A DNA stretch of 64,000 bases from Chloroflexota bacterium (GCA_026710655.1 JAPOQN010000035.1:94532-158531), one strand, 5' to 3'; counted from the stretch's first letter, positions 15,927 to 24,964 are shown. A program made the numbers and translations. The notes: generated by a model not told the origin, from the letters alone.

Positions 15927-16801
15927 GCGTCGCCTTCGCCGTACCCCCGTACCTTTACAGCCAGCTCCCGGACGTGCGCCGCGACCAGCCCCGGCGCCTC
16001 CATCGGGATGAAGTGGCTGTGCTCCTCCAGCACGATCTCCTCAGCGTTCCGCAGCTCCCCCGCCAGCCCCGGCCACGTCGGCGAGACCATCATGCTCCAC
16101 TGCTGATCCGGGGTTGGCGGTGGCGCCCGCAGGATGCGGATGGGCAGGTCGAGCTCGCGTAGCAACGGGTACGGGTCCCATGCCCGGTTTCCCGCGTACA
16201 CGGCCGCCTCGACCAGCGGCGGACAAGCGAGCACGTAGCCCTCGCCGTCGGGCGCGGGCAGCAAGCCGTGCTCGCAGTAGTCGCGCAGCACGCGCGGCTC
16301 CCAGCGCTGGAACGGGTCGCGGTCCGCGAACCGCTCGATCATCTCCTCCGGCGAACCCCACTCGTTTCGACGCCGCGCCACGAAGTGCTCCGCTTCGAAC
16401 GCTGGCTCGCGCTCGTACAGCGATGGCTTCATCAGCACCGGGTCGACCAGAAGGAGCGCGGCGAACGTCCCCGGACGCAGCGCCGCCGCTGCCGCCACCG
16501 CCGCCCCGCCCTTCGAGTGCCCCACCCCGATCGCTCCGCGCAGGTCCAGCGCTTCGCAGAACGCCGCCACATCGTCCGCCACGTCTCCCCAGGGGTAGGG
16601 CGGCTCCGGCTTCTCGCTGCGGCCGTGCCCGCGCAGGTCCAGCGCGATACTGCGTTCCTCCAGCTCTTCCGCCACCGCGTCCCAGCAGCGCGCGTGGAAC
16701 CCCGTGGCGTGCGCGAATAGCACCGTCGGTTCGCGACCATCCCGCTCGACGTAGGCCAGCTCCACCCCGTTCGCCTCGACACGTCGCTCTTCCGGCTGCA
16801 T
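15923..16801 (-). CDS. Alpha/beta hydrolase fold protein
   Basis: This is a 292-residue hydrolase. It has the oxyanion strand PTVLFAHATGFHARCWD and the helix segment IALDLRGHGRSEKPEPPYPW. The nucleophile elbow is AIGVGHSKGGAAV (Ser in GHSKG). The candidate catalytic His is in EEHSHFIPMEAPG near the end. Similar proteins hydrolyse esters, epoxides or haloalkanes; the substrate is unknown. It is monocistronic between two rightward genes. Its 3' end overlaps ricT by the shared CTAG. Confidence 0.85.
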   Translation of the reverse strand: MQPEERRVEANGVELAYVERDGREPTVLFAHATGFHARCWDAVAEELEERSIALDLRGHGRSEKPEPPYPWGDVADDVAAFCEALDLRGAIGVGHSKGGAAVAAAAALRPGTFAALLLVDPVLMKPSLYEREPAFEAEHFVARRRNEWGSPEEMIERFADRDPFQRWEPRVLRDYCEHGLLPAPDGEGYVLACPPLVEAAVYAGNRAWDPYPLLRELDLPIRILRAPPPTPDQQWSMMVSPTWPGLAGELRNAEEIVLEEHSHFIPMEAPGLVAAHVRELAVKVRGYGEGDA

Positions 16802-16864
16802 CGCGCGATTATCCCCGCGCCCTCGCTCAGGCGCTCCCCGTGCGGTCGCGAACACCGGGACCGC

Positions 16865-16870
16865 TAGAAT
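16865..16870 (+). promoter_or_regulatory. Putative leaderless -10 element, TAGAAT
   Basis: TAGAAT is followed by exactly six C residues and the ATG at 16877. There is no room for a ribosome-binding site. This is the clearest leaderless signal in the window. Confidence 0.55.
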
Positions 16871-16876
16871 CCCCCC

Positions 16877-17389
16877 ATGCCTGATGACCCCGCTCCCCAG
16901 GAGGCGCTCGCTCAGCTCGCCGCCACCCCCAGCAAGCTCGCCCACCTCACCGTCGAAACGACCGACGCGGACCTCGATGTGGCCCCCGAGGGCGAGTGGT
17001 CCGCCCGCATGGTGCTTGCCCACTTCCGCGACGCCGAGGCGCTTGAGTTCCGCGTCGGTCTCGAACGCCTGCTCGTCGAGCCCGACCCCACCCTCTTCTT
17101 CCTCCCCCCGGACCAGTGGGAGCGGGAGCGCAACCGCGACCGCGACGACAAGAGCGTCCTCCTCGGCGACTTCGCCCTCCAGCGCCAGGCCTCCCTTAAC
17201 CTGATCGCGACCATGCGTCCCGCCGACTGGGAGCGCACCGCCCCCGGTCCCCGGGGCGAGACCATCACCGTCGCCCAGTTCGTCCAGATCTGGGCCGGCC
17301 ACGACGCCGCCCACCTCGGCCAGCTCGAGGAACTCCTCGGCGACACCGTCGCCGGCGCCCAGGACCGCCGCGCCCGCCGCCCGGAGTAG
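16877..17389 (+). CDS. DinB-like four-helix protein
   Basis: This 170-residue protein of the DinB/YfiT four-helix-bundle superfamily has metal-ligand histidines in WSARMVLAHFRDAEALEFR and WAGHDAAHLGQLEELL. The family includes metal-dependent thiol transferases and damage-induced proteins, but the role of this member is unknown. The nucleotidyltransferase gene starts 2 bases after its stop, so the genes may share a transcript that starts at the TAGAAT element. Confidence 0.8.
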   Translation: MPDDPAPQEALAQLAATPSKLAHLTVETTDADLDVAPEGEWSARMVLAHFRDAEALEFRVGLERLLVEPDPTLFFLPPDQWERERNRDRDDKSVLLGDFALQRQASLNLIATMRPADWERTAPGPRGETITVAQFVQIWAGHDAAHLGQLEELLGDTVAGAQDRRARRPE

Positions 17390-17391
17390 CC

Positions 17392-17958
17392 GTGCCCCCC
17401 TCTGACCTCACGGACGCCCTGACCGATGTTGTCACCCGACTGGAGGCTGTCGGGGTGGACTACATGCTGACGGGCTCGGCTGCGGGGTTCTTTTGCGGTC
17501 TCTCGCGCTCAACTGGCGACTTAGACATTGTCCTCGACCTTGCCCACGAGCAGGTGGCTCCACTGGTCGAGGTGTTTGATGGGGACTACTACATCGAACC
17601 AGATGCCGTGTTCGATGCGGTCGAACATGCCTCCATGTTCAACGTCATACCTATGCGATGGGGCCTGAAGACTGACTTCATCGTCCTGTGTAACGAGCCG
17701 TTCGATCTCACAGTATTCGGGCGGCGGCACCAGGCGAAGTGGCATGGCGCTCCGATCTGGGTCATCCGACCCGCGGACCTCGTGCTCAGCAAACTCCGCT
17801 GGGCGCGCGAGTCGTTTTCGGGCCAGCAACTTGCCGACATACGCGCGATAATGGCGACCGGGTTGGTGAGCGAAGACGATGACTTCCGCGGCTGGATCGA
17901 GCAGCTCCGACTCCACGACATCCTGGACGCCAGTCGTACCACGAGATACGACGCCTGA
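17392..17958 (+). CDS. Nucleotidyltransferase-like protein (DUF6036/AbiEii-related)
   Basis: This is a 188-residue protein with a GTG start. The fold signature is VDYMLTGSAAGFFCGLSRST followed by GDLDIVLDL. The GS...DLDI pattern marks a minimal nucleotidyltransferase active site. The later IRPADLVLSKLRWARES with QQLADIRAI matches proteins annotated near AbiEii-type or MNT-type toxins. Several members of this superfamily are toxins of toxin-antitoxin systems that modify tRNA or proteins. It is followed one base later by a 78-residue gene that may be its partner. GC content is lower than that of its neighbours, hinting at transfer. Confidence 0.75.
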   Translation: MPPSDLTDALTDVVTRLEAVGVDYMLTGSAAGFFCGLSRSTGDLDIVLDLAHEQVAPLVEVFDGDYYIEPDAVFDAVEHASMFNVIPMRWGLKTDFIVLCNEPFDLTVFGRRHQAKWHGAPIWVIRPADLVLSKLRWARESFSGQQLADIRAIMATGLVSEDDDFRGWIEQLRLHDILDASRTTRYDA

Positions 17959-17959
17959 G

Positions 17960-18196
17960 ATGGCGGCTCGCCACCGCGAGTGGTGGCTGGGGTTGAGTGA
18001 GGGCGAGCGTCTTCAATTGATGCTCGACTTGGCGAACGCCGGTATCGAGGCGCGCGTGGGGATGCTCCGGGAGGAGCATCCCGAGGCCTCCGAGGCCGAG
18101 CTGACCGCCCTCTGGACCGAGGAGCGCTACCGCGACTCCCTCCCCGCCGACTTCCTCGCCCGTGCCGTCGCTGCCATCCGCGCGCGCGACGACTAG
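17960..18196 (+). CDS. Small protein, putative partner of the nucleotidyltransferase
   Basis: This 78-residue helical protein contains LSEGERLQLMLDLANAGIEA and LREEHPEASEAELTALWTEE. Short proteins with an R..HPxxSExEL pattern often lie beside nucleotidyltransferase-like genes, which suggests they work together, possibly as a toxin and its antidote. Start ATG is one base after the upstream stop. The stop shares CTAG (18193-18196) with convergent dnaE. The function is inferred only from context. Confidence 0.65.
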   Translation: MAARHREWWLGLSEGERLQLMLDLANAGIEARVGMLREEHPEASEAELTALWTEERYRDSLPADFLARAVAAIRARDD

Positions 18197-21100
18197 CGCC
18201 CCGCTGCCGCCCCCACCAGCTGGCGCGAGCGCGCCAGCCGGGCCGTCCCTTTATTCGCCGCCAGCACCTTCTCGATGCTCCGTGCCAGCTCCTCGCTGAC
18301 CGCCGCCTGTTTCCAGTCGAACTCCTGCTCCAGCCCGTCCGTGTCATGGATCACCAGCCGCACCTCGTCCGCGCCGGGGTGATCTCCCAGCAGCGCCTCC
18401 ACCGTCTTCAAAAGCGCCTTGTCCGTGACGTCGTCTTCCGTCTCGTAGATTGTGATCACCAGCTGCGAGTCGCCCCCCACCGGTGAGCGCACCCCCGGCG
18501 ACTCCGCCTCCGTCGTGGCGGCCGGTGGTGGTGGCGACGCACTGGCTCCGTTCCCGTTGCGCGGCGCGGGAGGCGCGGGCCGGGCCGGAGGGGTGCTCGA
18601 TGCCGGCGCGCGACGCCGTCCGCCGCTGCGCCGCGTCTCCACCTGGAAATCCTCCGGCCTGAAGCCGACCAGCGTCCCTTCGGCGGCGTTCCAGGGAGCG
18701 GCCCGGCGTGCGCTCAGGTTCAGGCGGTCTCCCCGCTCGCGGCACTCCACCGAGACCAGCACGATCTGGCCCTCCGCCCAAGTGTCCTCGCTGGAGATGT
18801 CGAGCACGTCGCTCCACACCGCCAGCTCCGCCCGCCCCGAGAGGTCCTCCAGTGTCACCAGGTAGTAGCGACGGTTGTCGCGCGTGTAGCGCACCGTCAC
18901 CTGCGTGATCATCCCCGCCACCCGTACCGTCTGCCCCACCAGCTCCAGTGAGAGGTCGGCGAGCTGCACCGGGTTGTGCACCGCCAGGTCCTGCGCCGCC
19001 CGCCGGAAGGGGTGCTCGCTCAGGTACACGCCGAGCAGTTCCTTCTCCCAGCGCAGCCGCTCGTCCTGGTCGAGCGGCGCCTCGACCAGCTCCACCCCCG
19101 GCATGGGCGTGTCCACCTCGCTCCCGAACAGGTCGAACATCGTCGACTGGCCGCTGTCACGCAGCTCCCGCTCCCGCTTCGCCAGGTTGGCGATACGCTC
19201 GCTGTTGGCCCGCAGCGTGCCCCGGTCCCCGATCTCGTCGAGCGCCCCCGCCAGCGCGAGGTGCTCGATCGTGCGGCTCGTCGCCCCTGCCAGGTCGGCC
19301 CGCTTGCAGAAGTCGTCCACGTCCCGGTAGGGACCGTTCTTCTTCCGCACCGTGATGATCCCCTCGACCGCCGCCGGGCCCACGTTCTTGATGTCCCCCA
19401 GCCCGAAGCGGATGCCCAGCGACCCGTCGTCCCCCCGCTCCACCGCGAAGGTGGACGTGCTCGAGTTGATGTCCGGCGGCAGGACCTCGATCCCGAGGCG
19501 GGCGCACTCCGCCACCGCCTGCGCGATGCGCTCGTACGGGTCTGGCGAGCTGCCCGCGAGCTGCAGCACCGCCGTCAGGTACTCGACCGCGTGGTTCGTC
19601 TTCAGGTAGGCCGTCTGGTAGGCGATGTTGCCGTAGCACCAGGCGTGCGCTTTGTTGAAGGCGTAGCCCGCGAACGGCTCGATCAGCTCCCACACTGCCC
19701 GCGCACGGTCCTCCGGGTAGCCGTTCGCCACCGCCCCGTCGATGAAGCGCGTGCTCTCCGCCGCCATCACCTCCGCCTTCTTCTTCCCCATCGCCTTCCG
19801 CATCACGTCCGCCTCGCCCAGCGTGTACCCGGCGAAGCGCTGCGCGATCTGCAGCACCTGGTCCTGGTAAACGATGACCCCGTGCGTGTCCGCGAGGATT
19901 TCCGCGAGGTCGGGGTGCGGGTGCTGGATCGCCTCGTCGCCGTGGCTGGCGCGGATGTACGTGGGGATGTGCGCCATTGGCCCCGGCCGGTAGAGCGCCA
20001 CCATCGCGCAGATCTCGGCCACGCTCTTCGGCTTCAGCTCCTGCACGTACCGACGCATCCCCGCCGACTCCAGCTGGAACACCCCGAACGTCTCGCCCTG
20101 CCCGAGCGTCTCCATCGTCGCCGGGTCCGCTTCCGGCAGCTTCAGCAGGTCCAGCTCGACGCCCGTCGTGTCCTTCACGAGCTCCACCGCGCGACCGAGG
20201 ATGGTCAGGTTCGAGAGCCCCAGGAAGTCGACCTTGAGCAGGCCCATCGCCTCCACCTGCTCCATCGCGAACTGCGTCGTCGGGACCGCGAGTTCGTCCC
20301 CCCGTCCCGTACGCTGCAGTGGCACGTATTCGGCCAGCGGCTCCCGCGAGATCACGACGCCCGCGGCGTGCGTGCTGGCGTGGCGAGCCACGCCTTCGAG
20401 CTGCTGCGCTGTGTCCACCAGGCGGCGCACCTGCGTGTCCGTTTCGTACGCCTCCTTCAACTCAGTTGACTGCGTGAGCGCGTCCTCGAGCGTGATGTGG
20501 AGCGCGTTCGGGACGTAGCGTGCGACCCGGTCCGTGTCCGCGTAGGTCATGCCCAGCGCCCGCCCCACGTCCCTGATGGCCGCCTTCGGCCCCAGCGTCC
20601 CGAACGTGATGATTTGCGCCACCTTGTCCTCGCCGAAGCGCTCGTAGGCGAACCGGATCACCTCGTCTCGCCGGTCGTCGGCGAAGTCGAAGTCGACGTC
20701 CGGCATCTGCCGCCGCTCGACGTTCAGGAAGCGCTCGAACACGAGGTTGTTGGCCACCGGGTCGATGTCCGTGACCCCCAGCGAGTAGAGCGCCAGCGAG
20801 GCCGCCGCCGACCCCCGCATCCCCATCGGGATGCGCTCCCGGTGGGCGAAGTCCGAGATCTCCTTCACCACGAAGAAGTAGTCCGTGAAACCCGTGTCCC
20901 GCAGCACGTCGAGCTCGTAGTCGAGGCGCTGTTGCAGCTCCGGCGTCAGCGTCCCCACGCGCCCCTCCAGCCCCTCGCGGCAGAGCTGCCGCAGGTACGC
21001 GTCGTTGGTGACGCCCTCGGGCGTGACCGGCTCCGGCAGGAGGGCGCGGTCGAAGGACAGCTCCAGGTCGCAGGCCTCCGCGATCGCCTCCGTGTTCGTG

Positions 21101-21885
21101 ACCACCTCGGGCGTCTCCGGGAAGAGCGCGCGCATCTCCTCGTCGCTGCGCAGGTAGTACCCCTCTCCGTCGATGCGGAAGCGGTCCTCCTCGTCCACCG
21201 TTGCGTTCGTGCCGATGCAGAGGAGCACGTCGTGCGCGGCGGCTTCTTCTTTGTGCGTGAAGTGCCCGTCGTTCGTCGCCACCACGGGGATGTCCAGCTC
21301 GCGCCCGACCGAGACGATCTCGGGGTTCACACGGCTGAAGCGCTCAACCCCGTGCTCCTGCACCTCCAGCGCGTAGTGCCCGTCGAACACCTCGCGGTAC
21401 CACTTCGCCACCTCCACCGCCCCATCCCGGTCCCCCTCCGATAGCCGCTCGAAGAACTCGCTTGAGGGGCAGCCGCTCAACACCGTGATGCCCGCGCTGT
21501 GCTGCTCCAGCAGCTCCCGGTCGATGCGCGGCTTGTAGTAGAAGCCCTCGAGGTTCGACTTCGTCACGAGCTGCAGCAGGTTGCGGTAGCCCGTGAGGTC
21601 GCGAGCCAGCATCGTCAGGTGGAACGGCTGGCGCTCCCGCGTGCGGCTGTGGCGCGACCCCGGCGCGATGTACGCCTCCAGCCCGATGATCGGCTTGATC
21701 CCCCGCTCCTTCGCTTCCCGGTAGAAGTCGACCGCTCCGTACAGCGCCCCGTGGTCCGTCATCGCGATCGAATCCATGCCCAGGGCCTGCGCGCGGTCCA
21801 GTAGCTGCGGGATGCGCGACATGCCGTCGAGCAGCGAAAATTCGGTGTGCGTGTGTAGATGCGTGAACATTTCGCGTGAGGGCAT
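18193..21885 (-). CDS. dnaE: DNA polymerase III alpha subunit
   Basis: This is a 1230-residue replicative polymerase. The N-terminal PHP domain begins FTHLHTHTEFSLLDGMSRI. The catalytic palm carries MPDVDFDFADDRRDEVIRFA, where the aspartates bind metal, preceded by RIPMGMRGSAAASLALY. A later YRPGPMAHIPTYI and VIVYQDQVLQIAQRFAGYTL are DnaE signatures. The C-terminal OB fold is VRVAGMITQVTVRYTRDNRR. The terminal region has a Pro/Ala/Ser linker. A proofreading exonuclease domain is not built in, as usual for DnaE. The ATG at 21885 gives MPSREMF; an ATG five codons later is equally plausible. Confidence 0.97.
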   Translation of the reverse strand: MPSREMFTHLHTHTEFSLLDGMSRIPQLLDRAQALGMDSIAMTDHGALYGAVDFYREAKERGIKPIIGLEAYIAPGSRHSRTRERQPFHLTMLARDLTGYRNLLQLVTKSNLEGFYYKPRIDRELLEQHSAGITVLSGCPSSEFFERLSEGDRDGAVEVAKWYREVFDGHYALEVQEHGVERFSRVNPEIVSVGRELDIPVVATNDGHFTHKEEAAAHDVLLCIGTNATVDEEDRFRIDGEGYYLRSDEEMRALFPETPEVVTNTEAIAEACDLELSFDRALLPEPVTPEGVTNDAYLRQLCREGLEGRVGTLTPELQQRLDYELDVLRDTGFTDYFFVVKEISDFAHRERIPMGMRGSAAASLALYSLGVTDIDPVANNLVFERFLNVERRQMPDVDFDFADDRRDEVIRFAYERFGEDKVAQIITFGTLGPKAAIRDVGRALGMTYADTDRVARYVPNALHITLEDALTQSTELKEAYETDTQVRRLVDTAQQLEGVARHASTHAAGVVISREPLAEYVPLQRTGRGDELAVPTTQFAMEQVEAMGLLKVDFLGLSNLTILGRAVELVKDTTGVELDLLKLPEADPATMETLGQGETFGVFQLESAGMRRYVQELKPKSVAEICAMVALYRPGPMAHIPTYIRASHGDEAIQHPHPDLAEILADTHGVIVYQDQVLQIAQRFAGYTLGEADVMRKAMGKKKAEVMAAESTRFIDGAVANGYPEDRARAVWELIEPFAGYAFNKAHAWCYGNIAYQTAYLKTNHAVEYLTAVLQLAGSSPDPYERIAQAVAECARLGIEVLPPDINSSTSTFAVERGDDGSLGIRFGLGDIKNVGPAAVEGIITVRKKNGPYRDVDDFCKRADLAGATSRTIEHLALAGALDEIGDRGTLRANSERIANLAKRERELRDSGQSTMFDLFGSEVDTPMPGVELVEAPLDQDERLRWEKELLGVYLSEHPFRRAAQDLAVHNPVQLADLSLELVGQTVRVAGMITQVTVRYTRDNRRYYLVTLEDLSGRAELAVWSDVLDISSEDTWAEGQIVLVSVECRERGDRLNLSARRAAPWNAAEGTLVGFRPEDFQVETRRSGGRRRAPASSTPPARPAPPAPRNGNGASASPPPPAATTEAESPGVRSPVGGDSQLVITIYETEDDVTDKALLKTVEALLGDHPGADEVRLVIHDTDGLEQEFDWKQAAVSEELARSIEKVLAANKGTARLARSRQLVGAAAGR

Positions 21886-22049
21886 CCTACCCCTCCCAGG
21901 ACCCCCTTTGGGAGTCCCTCACAGGTGCGCCGAAAGGGTTGAACGCCGCAAAACTCTACCCTGCGACTGCCGCCGCCAGCCCGCCCCTTACGTTATCCCC
22001 AGGCACCCTGAAGGCGGGTTGGTGCTTTATGTCCCAGACCGCCCCGACG

Positions 22050-22922
22050 TCAGTCCAGGGTCGCCCCTTCGATCGCCGCCAGCCGCTCCCCGCCCCCGGT
22101 CCCCGGCCACCGCGACCGAACCACCGTCCAGCCCAGCGCGACCACGAAGAGCGCGCCCTGCAGCAACACCACCGTCGCCCCCGAGGACACATCGACGAAC
22201 CAGGAGATGTAGACCCCCACCAGCCCGCTCACCCCTCCCACCGCCGCCGCCAGCGCGAACATCCGCGTGAACGAGTCCGTCAGGAGCCGCGCCGTCACCG
22301 GCGGGATGACCAGCGCCGCCGCGATCAGCGTCGCCCCCAGCACCTGCAGCGACGCGATCACCGTGGCCGCCAGCACGAGCGAGAACAGCGCCTCCACCCA
22401 GGCCACGGGTACGCCGTACGTGCTCGCCACGTCCGAGTCGAAGGTCGTGAACAGCAGGGGCTTCCACCAGGTGAAGATGACGACGGCTGCCAGGGCCATC
22501 ACCCCCGCGATCACGTACAGGTCACCACTCGTGATACCGAGGATCTCGCCGAAGAGGGCGGCGTCGAAGTCGCGCGTGAAGCGTCCGTGGCGGCTGATCA
22601 GCGCCACCCCCAACGCGAACGCGCAGGTCGTGATGATGCCGACTGCCGCGTCGCCCCCGATCTGCCGCCTGCGCGCCGCCCCGTTGATGAGCAGCACCGT
22701 GAACACGCCCCAGAGCGTCGCCCCGATGTAGAAGCTGATGCCCGAAACGAACGAGACCACCGCCCCGCCGAAGATGCTGTGCGCGAGCCCGTGCCCGATG
22801 TACGCCAGGCTCCTCAACACGACATAAACGCCGACCGACGCGCACAGCACACCCACCAGCGTCGCCGCCACCATCCCCCGCACGAAGAACTCGAACTGGA
22901 ACGGCTCCGCCAGACCGCCCAC
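22050..22922 (-). CDS. znuB: Metal ABC transporter permease, ZnuB/MntB type
   Basis: This 290-residue membrane protein with about eight hydrophobic helices belongs to the ABC-3 permease family. Typical segments are FEFFVRGMVAATLVGVLCAS, YIGHGLAHSIFGGAVVSF and GATLIAAALVIPPVTARLLT. It forms the membrane channel for Zn or Mn import. It starts 2 bases after the ATPase gene stop with a GTG, so the two are coupled. The order on this strand is binding protein, ATPase, permease, the usual order for this importer. Confidence 0.92.
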   Translation of the reverse strand: MGGLAEPFQFEFFVRGMVAATLVGVLCASVGVYVVLRSLAYIGHGLAHSIFGGAVVSFVSGISFYIGATLWGVFTVLLINGAARRRQIGGDAAVGIITTCAFALGVALISRHGRFTRDFDAALFGEILGITSGDLYVIAGVMALAAVVIFTWWKPLLFTTFDSDVASTYGVPVAWVEALFSLVLAATVIASLQVLGATLIAAALVIPPVTARLLTDSFTRMFALAAAVGGVSGLVGVYISWFVDVSSGATVVLLQGALFVVALGWTVVRSRWPGTGGGERLAAIEGATLD

Positions 22923-22924
22923 CG

Positions 22925-23809
22925 CTAACCGCCGAGGGGCGAGGCGCCCGCCCCGACCTCGTCGGGAATCGACTCCGCCTCGCTCATCCCTTCGTCCAGG
23001 TGCTCGACCACGTAGATCGCGTCGCCCCGGCGCAGGACCAGCATCTCCGCGCCGTAGGTGCGCTGCAGCACCTCCGGCGTGAGGACGTCCTCTGGAGCGC
23101 CGTCTGCCACGAGCGCGCCTTCGCCCACGCAGACCAGCCGGGGAAGGTGCGTCGCCACCGCGTTCAGGTCATGGGTCGTCATCAGGATCGTCGTGCCCGC
23201 CCGGTTCAGCTCGCCCAGCAGGTGCATGATCTCGTGCCGCGTCTTGATGTCGACCCCGCTCGTGGGCTCGTCCAGCAACAGCAGGTCCGGGTCGCCGATG
23301 AGCGCCCGTGCCAGGAACGTGCGCTGCTGCTGCCCCCCCGAGAGCGCCCGTATCTGCCGGTTCGCCAGGTGCCCGATGCCCAGCCGTTCGAGGATGTGCC
23401 CCAGCAGTTCACGGTCGTGGCGGCGGGGCCAGGGCCGCCAGCCCATCTCCCGCCAGCGTCCCAGCAGCACCGCCTGCCCGACCGTCAGCGGGAAGTTCCA
23501 GTTGATCGCGTCCACCTGCGGCACGTACCCCAGACGTAGGGCGCGCTCGCCCGCTCGCGGGTGCGTCTCGACCGTCCCCGCGAAGCGCCGCGTCTGCCCG
23601 GCGATAGCCCGCAGCAGCGTCGTCTTGCCCGAGCCGCTGGGCCCCACGATCCCGGCGAACTCGCCTCGCCGCAGGGTGAAGTCGATGTCATGCAGCACCG
23701 CCGTGCGCTCGTAACCCGTCGTGTAGCGGCGCAGCTCCACCAGCGCCTGATCCGCGGGGTCGGCGGGAGGAGGGCGGTGACCGGGCGCGCTCGGCGCCAG
23801 CTCAACCAC
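22925..23809 (-). CDS. znuC: Metal ABC transporter ATP-binding protein, ZnuC/MntA type
   Basis: This is a 294-residue ABC ATPase. Walker A is FAGIVGPSGSGKTTLLRAIA, the signature motif is IRALSGGQQQRTFLARALIG, Walker B is DPDLLLLDEPTSGVD, and the switch His is in TILMTTHDLNAVA. DAINWNFPLTVGQAVLLGRW is typical of manganese/zinc importers. A GTG start overlaps the binding-protein stop by 8 bases. It powers transport through the permease encoded next. Confidence 0.93.
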   Translation of the reverse strand: MVELAPSAPGHRPPPADPADQALVELRRYTTGYERTAVLHDIDFTLRRGEFAGIVGPSGSGKTTLLRAIAGQTRRFAGTVETHPRAGERALRLGYVPQVDAINWNFPLTVGQAVLLGRWREMGWRPWPRRHDRELLGHILERLGIGHLANRQIRALSGGQQQRTFLARALIGDPDLLLLDEPTSGVDIKTRHEIMHLLGELNRAGTTILMTTHDLNAVATHLPRLVCVGEGALVADGAPEDVLTPEVLQRTYGAEMLVLRRGDAIYVVEHLDEGMSEAESIPDEVGAGASPLGG

Positions 23810-24824
23810 CGCTGTGCTCCTCGAACGGGATCCAGCTGTAGCTCACGTCGAACCCGTCGAGGGCGGAGGCGTTGCCGCCGAGGCTCGTCACGATCGTGCG
23901 GGCGTTCTCGACCATCATCGCGAGGTACGTGTTCCGGGGGTCGCCGGGCTCCCCGGGGAGGTCGTCGTCTCGCAAGGTGGCGACCTGCACGGCCCCCGCC
24001 TCGGTCGCGATCGTGTCCAGGACCTCCGAGGGGAACACCTCGGAGCCGAAGATGGCGGGCGTGCCCGAGGCGCGAATCTGCGTAATCAGCTCCGCCACCT
24101 CGCGTGGCGAGGGTTCGGAGAAGTCGGACGGCTGGATCGCCCCGATGATCGTGAATCCGTAGCGCGGCCCGAAGTAGGGGAACGAGTCGTGGTAGGTAAG
24201 GAGCACGCGCTGCGCCTCCGGCACCGTCGCCACGGCCGCCTTGATCGCCGCGTCCAGCTCCCGCACCCGCGCCAGGAAGGCTTCGGTGTTCGCCGCGTAG
24301 TACCCCGCCCCGTCCGGGTCGATCCGGCTGAGCGCGTCCCGCACGTGCCCCGCGTACTCGCCCGCGAGGATCGGGTCTGTCCAGAGGTGCGGGTTGGGGT
24401 CGCCCCCTTCCTTCGGGAAGGAGAAGTCGTACACGTACTCGTCGGGGTTCACCGTGGCTTCCCCCAGCAGCAGGATCTCGACCCCGTCCTGCCGGTTCGC
24501 CTCCGCCAGCTCCAGCGTCGGCAGCTCAAGGTTGAGCCCGTTCGCGACGATCAGGTCCGCCCGCACGATCTCACGCGCGACCGACGGGGCAGGCTCGAAC
24601 GTATGCGAGTTCGTCCCCTCGGGGACGATCGCCGTGACCGTCACGCGGTCGCCCCCCACGTTCTCGATGATGTTGCGGATGGGGGCGACGGTGGTCACCA
24701 CGTGGATGGACGCAGCGCTCGCGTCCTCGTCCTCTCCGCCGCCACAGGCCACCACCACCGGCGAGAAGAGGAGAAGCAGCGGCGCGACCAGTCCCAGCCG
24801 CCGCCGTGTGGTCTGTCGCCTCAC
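23802..24824 (-). CDS. znuA: Metal ABC transporter substrate-binding lipoprotein, ZnuA type
   Basis: This is a 340-residue extracytoplasmic binding protein. The signal peptide ends in the lipobox LLFSPVVVACGGG, so it is membrane anchored. Candidate metal ligands are His in GTNSHTFEPAPS, His in DPNPHLWTDPILA, His in LLTYHDSFPYFG, and an acidic residue in FGSEVFPSEVLD. A histidine at the third position points to zinc rather than manganese. The GTG start at 24824 is chosen because TACGAT lies six bases upstream. A 16-base palindrome just beyond it is a probable regulator site. Confidence 0.9.
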   Translation of the reverse strand: MRRQTTRRRLGLVAPLLLLFSPVVVACGGGEDEDASAASIHVVTTVAPIRNIIENVGGDRVTVTAIVPEGTNSHTFEPAPSVAREIVRADLIVANGLNLELPTLELAEANRQDGVEILLLGEATVNPDEYVYDFSFPKEGGDPNPHLWTDPILAGEYAGHVRDALSRIDPDGAGYYAANTEAFLARVRELDAAIKAAVATVPEAQRVLLTYHDSFPYFGPRYGFTIIGAIQPSDFSEPSPREVAELITQIRASGTPAIFGSEVFPSEVLDTIATEAGAVQVATLRDDDLPGEPGDPRNTYLAMMVENARTIVTSLGGNASALDGFDVSYSWIPFEEHSGG

Positions 24825-24830
24825 GCTGGC

Positions 24831-24836
24831 ATCGTA
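24831..24836 (-). promoter_or_regulatory. Putative leaderless -10 element for znuA, TACGAT
   Basis: Read on the minus strand, TACGAT is followed by six bases (GCCAGC) and the GTG start of znuA. The palindrome at 24846-24861 would cover the spacer between -10 and -35. Confidence 0.5.
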
Positions 24837-24845
24837 TGGCCAAGG

Positions 24846-24861
24846 GATTGCAGATGCAATC
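24846..24861. promoter_or_regulatory. Palindromic operator upstream of znuA
   Basis: GATTGCAGATGCAATC is a perfect inverted repeat with 7-base arms and a 2-base centre, in an unusually AT-rich spot. It lies between znuA (leftward) and mgtE (rightward), 10 bases upstream of the znuA -10 element. A site like this suits a dimeric metal sensor of the Zur or DtxR/MntR type that represses zinc uptake. The sensor itself is not in the window. Which of the two genes it controls is an inference from distance. Confidence 0.55.
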
Positions 24862-24964
24862 AACTGCAACAAGATTCGGTTAGCAGGTGGTAAACCTCGC
24901 CTTTCCCCTCGCCCTCGTCCACTCTCTCCCTTCACGTCGCCCCCGTACGATCGCCGGAGAGCCC

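Noticed and set aside
18976..20469. 497-codon frame antisense to dnaE
   Set aside because: Arg/Val/His-rich shadow of a certain gene.
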